From positions 1 to 64,000 of the forward strand of contig CALVOV010000006.1 in assembly GCA_944350385.1 (NCBI GenBank): 64,000 nt of DNA, given 5' to 3'. The stretch comes from an uncultured Bacilli bacterium. Its GTDB lineage: Bacteria > Bacillota_I > Bacilli_A > RF39 > UBA660. The translations under genes were made by a program, and so were the position numbers. The notes beneath the pieces were generated by a model. It saw only the letters and a list, made by a program, of their open reading frames with translations, was not told the DNA's origin and searched no databases. Positions 17,327 through 27,269 of this stretch are shown here, piece by piece; position 1 is the first letter of the stretch; each line of letters opens with the position of its first letter.

Positions 17327-18253
17327 TTAAATAATAATTAAATAATAGTAATAGCAAATAAATAGCAAAATCATTATTATGCCCTCAATTCTACTTATTG
17401 CTTTTTCACTACAACTTACAAAATAAAACATTAGTGCTGATACAAAAACTATGAATAAATCTAAATAGTTAAAAGCATAGCTTTGAATATTACCATATAT
17501 TAATATAGGTAAACCTAAGACAATACAAACATTAAATATATTGGTTCCTATTATATTTCCTATTGCCATATCAAACTCACCCTTTTTAGCTGATGTTAGA
17601 GTAATCATTAATTCAGGTAGAGATGTTCCTATTACTATTAGAAACATAGAAATTATTTTTGTTTCTATATTAATTTTTTCTGATAAATATAGTGCTGAAT
17701 TTACAATCATCTCACTAGATATAACTATTATAATGAGTGAAATTATAGTTAAAATAATGGATTTTATTTTACTTATTTTTTTATAGTCTTCTTCTATTTT
17801 ATGAAATCTTTTTATAGTTCTATATAAGTAAATACAAAATATAATAAATAAAATAATTAAAACGATAGCATCGTTTCTTGATAGTTCATTATCTAAAAAT
17901 AATAAGCAAAAAGTTCCCGTAATAGCTGTTAATAATGGCAATTCTTTTACTATTGTAACTCTTGTTACTTTAACTGGCTTAATGATACTAGCACATCCAA
18001 CAATCAATAAAATATTTACAATACAACTTCCTATAACGTTAGCCAGCGTTAAATCATAATTATTAGAACTAATACTGTTAAAAGATATAGCAAGCTCTGG
18101 AGCACATGTACAAAATGATGCAATTGTCAAAGCTATAACCATTTTTGGTACTTTAAAACTAGTTGCTAAATTAGAAGCACTAGCAACAAATAAGTCTGAG
18201 GATATTATTATCAAAATTAAACCAATAATAAATAGAAAAGTATTTAATATCAT
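17327..18253 (-). CDS. Na+/Ca2+ exchanger family antiporter (YrbG-like)
   Basis: 308 residues with about ten transmembrane helices in two inverted halves. Each half carries an alpha-repeat: TCAPELAISFNSI with NVIGSCIVNILLIVG in the first and GTSLPELMITLTSA with GNIIGTNIFNVCIVLG in the second. The acidic residues that bind ions are present (Glu in each PEL). It extrudes calcium against sodium or protons. The start has AAAGGAG. No clear link to neighbours. Confidence 0.92.
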   Translation of the reverse strand: MILNTFLFIIGLILIIISSDLFVASASNLATSFKVPKMVIALTIASFCTCAPELAISFNSISSNNYDLTLANVIGSCIVNILLIVGCASIIKPVKVTRVTIVKELPLLTAITGTFCLLFLDNELSRNDAIVLIILFIIFCIYLYRTIKRFHKIEEDYKKISKIKSIILTIISLIIIVISSEMIVNSALYLSEKINIETKIISMFLIVIGTSLPELMITLTSAKKGEFDMAIGNIIGTNIFNVCIVLGLPILIYGNIQSYAFNYLDLFIVFVSALMFYFVSCSEKAISRIEGIIMILLFICYYYYLIII

Positions 18254-18315
18254 TTAATACTCCTTTTATGTTATTCTATAATAAAATTATATCAATCATT
18301 TATTTTTTATTAAAG

Positions 18316-18347
18316 AAAAAAATTGGAATTAATTAACCAATTTTTTA
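18316..18347 (-). terminator. Terminator of the DUF362 gene
   Basis: Inverted repeat AAAAATTGG/CCAATTTTT around a 10-base AT loop, followed by T on the minus strand. Confidence 0.7.
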
Positions 18348-18389
18348 ATTTTTACTTTAATAATTTTGTTTTTCAAATTCAAAAGTTTA

Positions 18390-19280
18390 TTAATTTAATT
18401 CAATAAGTTCATATTTTCTACTTCCTAAGCCCAATTCTTCGGCATAAGGTAAAATATGTCTGCCTAATTGTCTGTCAATTCTTTCTTGTAATTTTTTAGC
18501 TCCTGGATCATTTGAGTTCCAAACCATATCAATAAAGGCTTGATCATTAGCAACAGGATCAAGGGAAGCAATAATTCCTAAATCGGTCATTACTGGATCT
18601 GTTTGATTACAATCGCAATCACAATCTACTGATAGGAAATTCATAACTGTTATATATGCTATTTTTTTTCCATTATCTTTAAAGTAATCTGCTACTGCTT
18701 TAGCTGATTCTGCCATTGATTCTATAAAATCTTTTTGTTCATATTTAACAGTCCAAGCTTTATCTGGATCTTCTGTTTGACCACAACTATGAATATAAGC
18801 TTTACCATTGCGAGATGCAACACCTATCGATTGATTCTTTAAATTAGCTCCAAATCCACCCATGGCATGTCCTTTTCCATGAGCTAAGTTAAGCATTGAA
18901 TCATAATTATCTAAATGTGTACCAACTAAATTATATTTTAAATGCTTACCATTTTTTACTGGTATTTTCTTTTCACCTTCAGAATCCATAATATCTACAT
19001 CAGCAAAAGAAGTAAATCCATGTTCTTCAGCAACTTTCATATGATCTTCTACTGTGTTTCTCTTTCCAGGATATGCTGTATTACATTCTATTATCGTTCC
19101 ATTTAATCTTTTAACTAATGGTCCAATTAAATCGGCCTTTAAGTAGCCTCTTGAACCAGCTTCTCCTGTTGAAACTTTAACACCAACTTTTCCGTCTAAA
19201 TTAATTCCTAATGCTTCATAAATTTTAATTAAATTTTCAGGTGTAATTTTTTTTATAAAATAAACTTTTGATTTTTCCAT
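18390..19280 (-). CDS. DUF362 domain protein
   Basis: 296 residues matching the DUF362 core: LDGKVGVKVSTGEAGSRGYL, then GPLVKRLNGTIIECNTAYPG, then LAHGKGHAMGGFGANLKNQSIG and a cysteine-rich DCDCDCNQTDP. Many DUF362 proteins end with a 4Fe-4S ferredoxin domain; this one does not, but the four clustered acidic/Cys residues might bind a metal. Function unknown, thought to be redox-related. The start has AAGGAGCG. Confidence 0.88.
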   Translation of the reverse strand: MEKSKVYFIKKITPENLIKIYEALGINLDGKVGVKVSTGEAGSRGYLKADLIGPLVKRLNGTIIECNTAYPGKRNTVEDHMKVAEEHGFTSFADVDIMDSEGEKKIPVKNGKHLKYNLVGTHLDNYDSMLNLAHGKGHAMGGFGANLKNQSIGVASRNGKAYIHSCGQTEDPDKAWTVKYEQKDFIESMAESAKAVADYFKDNGKKIAYITVMNFLSVDCDCDCNQTDPVMTDLGIIASLDPVANDQAFIDMVWNSNDPGAKKLQERIDRQLGRHILPYAEELGLGSRKYELIELN

Positions 19281-19591
19281 AATTAATCGCTCCTTTTTCT
19301 TTATATTAATTTGCTATTCTTATTATATACTGGTTCTAATCAAACCTTTTTTTGTATTTAAATCAACAAATATTTGGACATATCTTTACCTAATTGCTGT
19401 CACTATGTAAACTTTATTTCGATTATATATTTTATTTTCACTTTGTGTCAATATTCAATAAAATAAATCTATTAATAAACTTATAGTTTTTCTTTATCAA
19501 TTTTATGCTCTTAAACTTCTGCAAAAAAGTAATTGTATTCTTAATTACAATTACTTTTACTTAATATATAATTTTAATGATATTTTAGTTT
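19281..19591. other. Intergenic stretch, 311 bases
   Basis: AT-rich and without a gene I can support. It contains the region upstream of the DUF362 gene (a TATAAT box near 19324-19329) and the strong hairpin at 19523-19560. The rest shows nothing. Confidence 0.6.
19523..19560 (-). terminator. Terminator 3' of the VWA/BspA pseudogene
   Basis: Arms AAAAGTAATTGTA and TACAATTACTTTT (about 13 bp) around a 7-base loop, with T on the minus strand. It still stands, while the gene it served is broken. Confidence 0.8.
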
Positions 19592-22049
19592 TTAACTATT
19601 TTCATTCTCTTCAAATATTATAGCAGTTCCGTGATCTCCTAATTTATCTTGAATCCAAACTCTTGATTGTTCACTACTAACTAGAACCTCTAAATCTTCC
19701 ATATGGGAAAACATATTTGTGCTCTTTGTAACTTTGTTAAATGTAGCGTTTTTAAAATTTAATTTTTTTAAATTTGGACAATAATAAAAAATATAACTAA
19801 TATTGGTTACATTAGAAGTGTAAAAGCTACTTAAATCTAATTCTGAACCATAAAATTGATAAAACATAGAACTCATATTGGTTACGTTTGAGGTATCAAA
19901 ATTACTTAAATCTAAGGAATATGAACTATCATATTCTCTAAACATAGAACTCATATCTGTTACATTTGAGGTATTAAAACTACTCAAATCTAATGTGGAA
20001 CCTTGAAATTGATAAAACATAGAACGCATATTTGTTACGTTTGAAGTATCAAAATTTTTCAAATCTAATGGAGCTGAACTGCTATAGTTTGAAAACATAG
20101 AACTCATATTTGTTACATTCGAGGTGTCAAAATTACTTAAATCTAGATAAGAACCATTATAACCTGAAAACATAGCAGACATATTAGTTACTTTTGAGGT
20201 ATCAAAGCTGCTTAAATTTAATTCATAAATATCGCAGCTTAGAAACATCCACTCCATATTAGTTACTTTTGAGGTATTAAAGTTACTCAAATCTAATGAT
20301 TCAATTGCACCTAGTTTATAAAACATCGCATGCATATTCTTTACTTCTGATGTATCTAAGTATTCTAAGCCCTCAAGAGATTCTAATTTAGTAAAATTAT
20401 AAAATAATCCTGAACTATCTTCGTTTGCTTCTATCTTTCCATTTCCTTGCATATAAATAGTATAAGTATTATTATCTTCATTTAATACTGCATACGCCAT
20501 AACTGAGCCATCTTCTTCCGCTGAAATATCCCAAGATTCTACCGCGTTATCTATTGGGTCAAGCTCTTTTTGCAATACTATTTTTGTTGTTTTAATGCGA
20601 TATGAATCTTTCCACATCTTGTTTCTATAAATTCTATTATTCCTTACATCAGTTGGCGTAGCTTGTAAAACAGATTTCACTTGATGTACTGTTCCATTCA
20701 TGGAAATATTTATGTCTATTTTTGACCATACTGCTCTAACTACTATATTGTTTCCATAAGATCGTATATAATCATCGCCTATAAACTCTGTGTCCTCTTT
20801 ATTTACTACTTCCCATCCTTTGAATTGATAACCTTCACATGTTAAAGCTGCATCTTCTATGTGTATTGTATCAAATGTTGAATATTCCTTTGTTTTTGGT
20901 ATATCTCCCTCTATTGTACAACCATTTGGTACATTAGATTCATATATAATCTTGAAATTAGTGGATAATATAGGAGTTTCTGTACTGCTTATTTTTTCTT
21001 CTACTCCAGCAATATTACTTAGTACCTCTTCTTTATTGTTTGTTTCAAATACTGATAAAACTTCTTTATATTCATCTTTTAAACTGATATCTATGGTCAT
21101 CTGTGCTTTATTTCCAGCTAACATACTTGATAAATCCCAAATAATTTTTGAATTTTCTTCTAATTTAACATTTCCTTGCGATATAGCAATATCATTACTA
21201 CTAGCTATTTCAAAATATTTAGTATTAATATAATCTGTTATTACTAATTCGTCATAACTAACAATAGGTAAGGCAACATCAATCAAAACATTATCTAATG
21301 TATTCATACTTGCAATATGTTGTTCATCACTAACCTTTTTTACATTATCTAATATTTTATCGCCCATTTCATATTAAATAGCTTTTATATTTAAATACTT
21401 GTATTTATCTTTTAAATATTGATATTGACCAATTTTATTTGGAGTATCTAAAGAAGGTTTACTATCTGTTAAGAATATCGCAACTAGTTCTTTATTTTCT
21501 TCTTTCTCATAATCTTTCAATAATTCATCTAATTTTATAAAAGCTTGGTAGTAATTGGTACTACCAGTAGAACTTATGGATTGAACATATTATTTAATTC
21601 TGTTTTATTATTAGAAAAATTAGATAATATTTGTGAGGTAGAATTAAATGTAATAATAGATACTCTATTCTTACTTTTTTCTAACGATTTAGAAATTAAA
21701 TTTATAGAAGCATCTTTTACTTTTTGAAGTTTTTAAATTGACATAGAACTAGAATTATCTATCATTAAAATGATATCTGTATTGATATTGTCATTTAGGA
21801 ATCTTTTTGTATCAACATCAAATGTAATTCTAGCTTTTCCCTCCCAGTCCATCTAGCACTCTTATCTACTTTCCAAGATCCTTCTTCATTTTCTTCATAA
21901 CTTAATTCTTTAGAAGAAAAAGTAATCTTTTCAATAGGAGCAGGGATAGCTAAAACATTACCTAGAAAAAGCAATCCAAAAGCACTAATTACTAGTACTA
22001 CAATTAAGATAAATTTATTTTTCAAAACGCTTTGTTTTATAAAATTCAA
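19592..22049 (-). pseudogene. Broken surface protein: signal/anchor + VWA + InlB-like repeat + BspA leucine-rich repeats
   Basis: One gene read in pieces. 22049-21797: transmembrane segment and start of a mature domain (start TTG at 22049 after AAGGTGA). About 21835-21735, a VWA domain begins in another frame with IILMIDNSSSMS, a MIDAS DxSxS. After a TAA stop it resumes (KLQKVKDASINLISKS), shifts frame again near 21585, continues as ELVAIFLTDSKPS and meets another TAA just before 21367. The rest (591 codons) is open: an InlB B-repeat-like stretch (TCEGYQFKGW), then about nine BspA-type repeats (see separate entry). Two stops and two frameshifts in one domain make readthrough unlikely. It ends without LPxTG or a C-terminal helix. 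Confidence 0.88.
19700..20360 (-). repeat. Tandem BspA/DUF285 repeats, about nine units
   Basis: Coding repeats of about 24-25 residues (72-75 bases), each of the form LDLSNFDTSNVTNMSSMF. They are in-frame and belong to the broken surface protein; DNA identity between units is high, so slippage or recombination is possible. Confidence 0.9.
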
Positions 22050-22311
22050 ATAAATCACCTTCAATTTTAATTAATAAAATACAAATAAAAAAGTATAAAA
22101 CAATCTATTTACACTTTCTATCCTATATAATATGATTTTATCATGATAAGCATCTTTTTACAATTATTTATTATGTGGATATTTGTAAAATAAAAATTTT
22201 GATTGTGTGAGGTGTTTTTATCATACTATCATATATTTAACTAAATCTTATATGAATTTAAATTTTAAATAAATTATTTTATTAATTTTTGACTTTTCTA
22301 AATAGTTCTAT

Positions 22312-22685
22312 TCAATTTTCTTTATATATAATTTGATTATTGTAATTTTTAATCATAGTAATTACTTCATCGATATCAAACCACTTAATTTCAGAAAGTT
22401 CTTATTGAAGTATGAATTAGAAATTCATAATAAATTCGAAAAGAAATAATATTTTTTGAATCAATATCTATGCTCAATTCTTCCTCTTTTACATACAACA
22501 ATAACACATTAATCTTTTTTGGTATGTCCATCACTTGTTTGGATATTTTTTATTTGCATTTCTTTTTTAGCAGTTTTATTAATAAATTTTTCATTAATAT
22601 AACATGAATATATCCTGCAAAATAAAGAAAAACTACTTTTCTCATTTTCTTTATTTAAACTATTATGTAGTCCAATAATAAACAA
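22312..22685 (-). pseudogene. NUDIX hydrolase relic
   Basis: The minus strand holds a decayed NUDIX gene directly 3' of ftsW. Near 22545-22495 it reads G-H-T-K-K-D-stop-C-V-I-V-V-C-K-R, and after a +1 shift E-E-E-L-S-I-D-I. Placing Glu at the TAA (one base change from GAA) gives the exact Nudix box GX5EX7RE..EE.. Further on, SFRIYYEF and, after another shift, LSEIKWFDIDEVITM match the end of the family, with a stop at 22312. The left part (22685-22550) is open but not recognised. Substrate unknown. Confidence 0.72.
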
Positions 22686-22690
22686 TTTTT

Positions 22691-23779
22691 TTAGTTTGTA
22701 TGCTTTGATATATTTAAAAGTATTCCTATACTTAACATACTAATTAAAAGGGAACTTCCACCATAGGATAAAAATGGTAAAGTAACCCCCGTTACTGGTA
22801 TTAAACCTACTACAACACAAAGATTCATAATACTTTGAAAAATTATTTGAAATGTCATTCCAAAAGCTAAATATTTTGCAAATGGATCCTGCTGCTTATT
22901 AGATATTTTTATACCACGATATAATATTAGAGAAAAAAGGGCTGCTACTATAAAAGAACCAACTACTCCAAATTCTTCAGCAATTATTGAAAAAATAAAG
23001 TCTGTTTGGGGTTCTGGCAAATAAAAATGTTTTTGAATAGAATTCAAATATCCTGTACCAAATATTCCTTGCGGGCCAATTGCATATAAACTTTGAATTA
23101 TTTGAAAACCACTACCTAAAGCATCACTCCAAGGATCTAGGAAAGAAGTTATTCTAGCCATTCGATATGGTGCTATCAATATTAAAAAAATTATTCCAGT
23201 GATTCCAACAATTCCTGCGATAAAGAAGAATTTTATATTTAGTCCAGCTATAAATAATAAGGAAACAATTGATACTAATAAAATAACTCCTGTTCCTAAA
23301 TCCGGCTGAAGCATGATTAATCCAAAGAAAATTAAAGTTACCAAGAGAATTGGGATGACACCTTTTATTGATGTTTTTGAAGTTATCTGCATTTTTGATA
23401 AATATTTACTTGTAAAAATTAATAAACCTAATTTAGCGGCTTCACTTGGTTGAATACCTAAGGAACCTATTCCAAACCAGGAACGACTACCATTTCTAAT
23501 ACTACCTATTCCTGGGATTAACACTAATATTAATAAAATAAGACAGCCTAATAGTATTTTACTGGCGTATTTATAATACAAATTATAATCAATCTTAGAA
23601 ACAATATATAACACTACTATTCCAAAAATTAGAAAAACTGCCTGATATTTTAAATAATGAAAACTATCATTAAATTTATATTCTGCCCAAATAGAAGATG
23701 ATGAATATACCATCATTAAACCAAAAAGAGCTAAAGTAATTACAGAAAGCAATAAAATTTTATCAATTTTTTTGTGCAT
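22691..23779 (-). CDS. ftsW: SEDS family peptidoglycan glycosyltransferase FtsW-like
   Basis: About 362 residues, ten predicted transmembrane helices. Signatures include GSRSWFGIGSLGIQPSE, LLQPDLGTG-like QPDLGTGVIL, and the C-terminal GVTLPFLSYGGSSLL. It polymerises lipid II at the division site with a class B PBP. It could instead be RodA or SpoVE; QPSEAAKLGLLIF fits FtsW/SpoVE. The start ATG at 23779 has AGGTG; the GTG nine bases upstream has none. It is not next to murG or mraY, unlike the usual dcw cluster. It overlaps nothing and has a NUDIX relic downstream. Confidence 0.9.
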   Translation of the reverse strand: MHKKIDKILLLSVITLALFGLMMVYSSSSIWAEYKFNDSFHYLKYQAVFLIFGIVVLYIVSKIDYNLYYKYASKILLGCLILLILVLIPGIGSIRNGSRSWFGIGSLGIQPSEAAKLGLLIFTSKYLSKMQITSKTSIKGVIPILLVTLIFFGLIMLQPDLGTGVILLVSIVSLLFIAGLNIKFFFIAGIVGITGIIFLILIAPYRMARITSFLDPWSDALGSGFQIIQSLYAIGPQGIFGTGYLNSIQKHFYLPEPQTDFIFSIIAEEFGVVGSFIVAALFSLILYRGIKISNKQQDPFAKYLAFGMTFQIIFQSIMNLCVVVGLIPVTGVTLPFLSYGGSSLLISMLSIGILLNISKHTN

Positions 23780-23812
23780 TTTCTTCACCTATTTAAGTAT
23801 ATTTTTTCAAAT

Positions 23813-23835
23813 AAAAAAAAGAACTTTTGTTCTTT
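23813..23835 (-). terminator. Terminator of the kinase-like gene
   Basis: Stem AAAGAAC/GTTCTTT around four T, followed by a run of eight T on the minus strand; it overlaps the stop codon. Confidence 0.8.
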
Positions 23836-24565
23836 AATATACCTTGTAATAACCGGAATTTATATATTGTTTAGCTTCTTCTTTGATTTTTCTTCTATAC
23901 TTTGGAATACTACTTCTATCAAGATTAGCTATTTTTTTTATTGTACTATGAAATTTAATATCCCCCACTGATTTAATACATTCTCTAAAATAATTATCTT
24001 TATCTATTTCTATTGTACTATGATTTACTACAATATGTGCATCAGCTGGATCCACTTGATAAATATATTCAATACATAATTCAAGAACTCCTCTAAGTTG
24101 GCTTTTCTTGTCATCATTATCTGAGGAAATTCTAAAATTATCTAGGTCGCATATTTTAATATCATTATTCTTAGTATTAAGTAAAATGTTACCAGTATGG
24201 AAATCACTATAGATTAAATTATTATAATTATATTCTTGAAACATATTAATAATTTTCAAGCAATCTTTTATTTTATTATCAAATTTTCTTGTTTTTAATT
24301 TATTTAGCGATTTATGATTTTTATATTTTTTCATAGTATAACCAATTATTTCATTATGATTTTCAATAAAATTAGTTACTTTTACGACTCCTTTTATTTT
24401 ATTTTCTTCTATATACATTAATGTTTTTATAGTATCATCATACATATGATAAGGTATTTTATGTAACCTATTGGCTTCATAATAAATTTTACTACTATTA
24501 TTTGTGTCAAATGGAAAATATATTTTTAGTTTATTAATCTTGTTAAATTCGATATTTTTATCCAT
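23834..24565 (-). CDS. Kinase-like phosphotransferase (aminoglycoside/choline-kinase or protein-kinase fold)
   Basis: 243 residues. The catalytic loop is YSDFHTGNILLN (D-F-H-x-G-N) and the metal loop is ICDLDNFRI (usual DFD/DFG, here DLD). An upstream ...KGVVKVTNFIENHNEIIGYTMKKYKN resembles the hinge region with a Lys that may hold ATP. The ring of residues fits a small cytoplasmic kinase of the protein-kinase-like superfamily; the substrate cannot be told. The start has AGAGGTG. It lies between an aminopeptidase and ftsW. Confidence 0.75.
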   Translation of the reverse strand: MDKNIEFNKINKLKIYFPFDTNNSSKIYYEANRLHKIPYHMYDDTIKTLMYIEENKIKGVVKVTNFIENHNEIIGYTMKKYKNHKSLNKLKTRKFDNKIKDCLKIINMFQEYNYNNLIYSDFHTGNILLNTKNNDIKICDLDNFRISSDNDDKKSQLRGVLELCIEYIYQVDPADAHIVVNHSTIEIDKDNYFRECIKSVGDIKFHSTIKKIANLDRSSIPKYRRKIKEEAKQYINSGYYKVY

Positions 24566-24610
24566 AATGTAACACCTCTTGTAATTATATTTTGTTTTTT
24601 ATTGTAACAT

Positions 24611-24630
24611 AAAAAAGGACATTTGTCCTT
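24611..24630 (-). terminator. Terminator of the M18 aminopeptidase gene
   Basis: Stem AAGGAC/GTCCTT with a small loop, then six T on the minus strand, overlapping the stop codon. Confidence 0.75.
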
Positions 24631-26008
24631 ATTTCATATATTTTAAGAAAGCTATATAACATTTGTAAGCTTCATAAATATCAGCTTTAGAGGTTACTTC
24701 CCATGGAGCATGCATACTAAGAACTCCTACTCCACAATCTATAACGTCAACATTATAGTTAGCAAGAATATAAGCTATTGTGCCACCTCCACCTAAATCT
24801 ACTTTACCTAATTCAGATATTTGGAAACTTACATTGGCATCGTCCATTACTTTTCTTAATTTAGCAATATATTCAGCGTTAGCATCATTGCTACCACTCT
24901 TACCTCTAGAACCTGTATACTTGCAGAAAACTACTCCTTTGCCAAAATATGAAGAATTTCTTGGATCCATAGCTTCTTTATATAGTGGATCATAAGCTGC
25001 ATTAACATCGCTAGATAGCATGCGAGAATTTTTTAAAACTCTTCTTACTGCTAATGGTGAGTCATTACCTAATAATGAACAAATTTCAGCGATAGCATTA
25101 TCAAAAAAGTGTGATTCCATGCCTGTTGAGCCAACACTACCAATTTCTTCTTTATCTACTAATATACAACTAGTTGTTCTAGTTGGATTTGTTACTTCTA
25201 AGAATGCTTCTAGAGATGTGTAGGCACAAACACTATCATCTTGACCATAGGCCATAATCATACTTCTATCAAGTCCAAAATCTCTAGCAGAACCTTGTGG
25301 TACTACTTCTATTTCAGATGATAATAAATCATCTTCTTCAATATTATATTTATCTTTTAATATTTTTAAAATATTAGACTTAACTTTTTCTTTTTTAACA
25401 TCTTTTAGTTCTCTACTACCTATTAATACATCAAGTTTTTCTCCTTCTATTACCTTATCTGCAGTCTTTTTCATTTGTTCTTGACCTAAATGTGGCAATA
25501 AATCTGTAATACCTACAACTGGATCTCTAGCGTCTTCACCAATATTTATTTCTATTTTAGTACCATCTTTTTTTACTACTACTCCATGTAAAGCAAGTGG
25601 TAAAGTAACCCATTGATATTTTTTTATACCACCATAGTAATGGGTATCAAAATAAGCAAAACCATCTTCTTCATATAAGGGAATAGCTTTTAAGTCCAAT
25701 CTTGGAGAGTCAATATGAGCTCCTAAAATATTCATACCAGTAGTAATATCTTCACTGCCGATTACAAATAATGCTACAGCTTTATCGTTATTATTAACAT
25801 ATACTTTATCTCCAACATTTAAAGAATTATTATTATTAATATAATCTTCTAAATTTTTAAATCCTCTAGTTTTAGCTCTTTTGATTATTTCTTTTGTTGC
25901 TTCTCTTTCTGTTTTACAATTTGTTAAATAATTTTTATAATCATTAGAAATAGATTCTAATTTATCTAAATCATTTTGATTATATTTATTCCATGCGACT
26001 TTTTTCAA
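24629..26008 (-). CDS. M18 family metallo-aminopeptidase
   Basis: 459 residues, full length. The two-zinc site is visible as GAHIDSPRLDLK (metal His/Asp), VDKEEIGSVGSTGMES (catalytic Glu pair) and GGGGTIAYI, followed by a C-terminal GVGVLSMHAPWE that supplies a His ligand. It removes N-terminal residues, often acidic or neutral, from peptides in the cytoplasm. The start is TTG (26006-26008) with GGATGGG upstream; there is no nearby ATG. Alone on its transcript, ended by the hairpin at 24611-24630. Confidence 0.93.
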   Translation of the reverse strand: MKKVAWNKYNQNDLDKLESISNDYKNYLTNCKTEREATKEIIKRAKTRGFKNLEDYINNNNSLNVGDKVYVNNNDKAVALFVIGSEDITTGMNILGAHIDSPRLDLKAIPLYEEDGFAYFDTHYYGGIKKYQWVTLPLALHGVVVKKDGTKIEINIGEDARDPVVGITDLLPHLGQEQMKKTADKVIEGEKLDVLIGSRELKDVKKEKVKSNILKILKDKYNIEEDDLLSSEIEVVPQGSARDFGLDRSMIMAYGQDDSVCAYTSLEAFLEVTNPTRTTSCILVDKEEIGSVGSTGMESHFFDNAIAEICSLLGNDSPLAVRRVLKNSRMLSSDVNAAYDPLYKEAMDPRNSSYFGKGVVFCKYTGSRGKSGSNDANAEYIAKLRKVMDDANVSFQISELGKVDLGGGGTIAYILANYNVDVIDCGVGVLSMHAPWEVTSKADIYEAYKCYIAFLKYMK

Positions 26009-26072
26009 TTTATCCCATCCTTTCTTTTATAGTATATCATTATTTCGTTAAAAAATAAAAAAAGTTTGATTT

Positions 26073-27053
26073 TTATAACCAAACTCCAAATATTATTCCA
26101 GCCATAGCTAGAACTAATCCTAGAACCCAAAAAAGTTTAACAATGTCTTGTTCCATCCAACCTAATTTTTCAAAATGGTGATGAATTGGGGTCATTAAAA
26201 ATAATTTACGATGAAATACTTGAACCCAAAATGTTTGGATAATAACACTTAGGGTTTCAATAATAAATATTCCAGCTACTACGATAAGTGTCAACTCACG
26301 ATGTGTTAGTATTGCTATCGCACCCATTGCTGCTCCTAATGATAATGAACCAGTATCTCCCATAAATACTTTAGCTGGATGGGTATTATAAATTAAGAAG
26401 CCGACTATCGAACCAACTAATATTAAGCTAAATAATCCAATTTCTTCAAAACCTACAGTTAATGATATTAAACTATATGCTATCAAGGCTATGGCTGCTA
26501 GACCACCGGCTAAACCATCTAAACCATCTGTTAAATTGACAGCATTAGATGCACCAACTAAGAAAAATAAAATACATAAGCCATATAACCAACCTAATTC
26601 AATATCAATATGAAGCGTACCTACTACCCAACTTGTTTGGCCTCCGCTGCGCATATAAATGTAGAAAAATCCAATAGCAATTAATACTTGCATAAATAGT
26701 TTTTGGTAAGTAGTTAAGCCTTCATTATCACCTTTTTTAATTGATAAAAAGTCATCTAAAAAACCTATACATGCATAACCAATAAAAACTAATAAGACAA
26801 TTCCTAGATTAGATGTATATGCTATCTTATCTGTTAATATTAGGGCTGTAGTTACTAAGATAGTTGGTATTATAAAAATTAAGCCACCCATAGTAGGTGT
26901 TCCCTCTTTTTTTCGATGGGACTCACCCACAAAAATACTTATTTTTTGTCCTACTCTAAATTTTTTTAATACAGGAACTAAGAACAAACCTAGTATTGCT
27001 GATGATAGAAAACCTAGCATAACAGCGAACACTGCTTTAGTTAGTAATAGCAT
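26073..27053 (-). CDS. mraY: Phospho-N-acetylmuramoyl-pentapeptide transferase
   Basis: About 326 residues, ten transmembrane helices. The signature stretches are GTPTMGGLIF, GFLDDF (catalytic Asp pair), VNLTDGLDGLAGG and MGDTGSLSLGAAMG, with TPIHHHFE near the end. It moves phospho-MurNAc-pentapeptide to undecaprenyl phosphate to make lipid I. The start is ATG 27053 with an excellent GGAGG; the open frame extends to 27128 without a site. A weak hairpin (26063-26085) follows the stop codon. It stands alone rather than in the dcw cluster. Confidence 0.95.
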   Translation of the reverse strand: MLLLTKAVFAVMLGFLSSAILGLFLVPVLKKFRVGQKISIFVGESHRKKEGTPTMGGLIFIIPTILVTTALILTDKIAYTSNLGIVLLVFIGYACIGFLDDFLSIKKGDNEGLTTYQKLFMQVLIAIGFFYIYMRSGGQTSWVVGTLHIDIELGWLYGLCILFFLVGASNAVNLTDGLDGLAGGLAAIALIAYSLISLTVGFEEIGLFSLILVGSIVGFLIYNTHPAKVFMGDTGSLSLGAAMGAIAILTHRELTLIVVAGIFIIETLSVIIQTFWVQVFHRKLFLMTPIHHHFEKLGWMEQDIVKLFWVLGLVLAMAGIIFGVWL

Positions 27054-27241
27054 TCTTTTTCCTCCGTTCTCATGGTAAATTATATCATAAATATTTTCTA
27101 TTATTATTCTTTTGCAGTATTTAGACACAACTTTACATTAATACACTGTAAATTATAATTAATTTTTCTTATATATTTCAATCATTTTACTTAATTTTAT
27201 TCTGCTTAGCTAAAAAAAATACAAATTATTTTTATTTAACA

Positions 27242-27269
27242 AAAAAACACAATTATCTTTGTGTTTTTT
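27242..27269 (-). terminator. Terminator of the activase gene
   Basis: 11-bp perfect stem (27242-27252 with 27259-27269) around a six-base loop and T-run; it contains the stop codon. Confidence 0.85.

Noticed and set aside
19700-20360. Regular 72-75 base repeats suggested a CRISPR-like or satellite array
   Set aside because: Units are in-frame leucine-rich BspA repeats of a coding sequence and have no variable spacers of fixed length.
19592-22049. In-frame stops as programmed readthrough or a recoded genetic code
   Set aside because: Both stops are TAA, other genes use TAA and TGA as normal stops, and frameshifts are also present.
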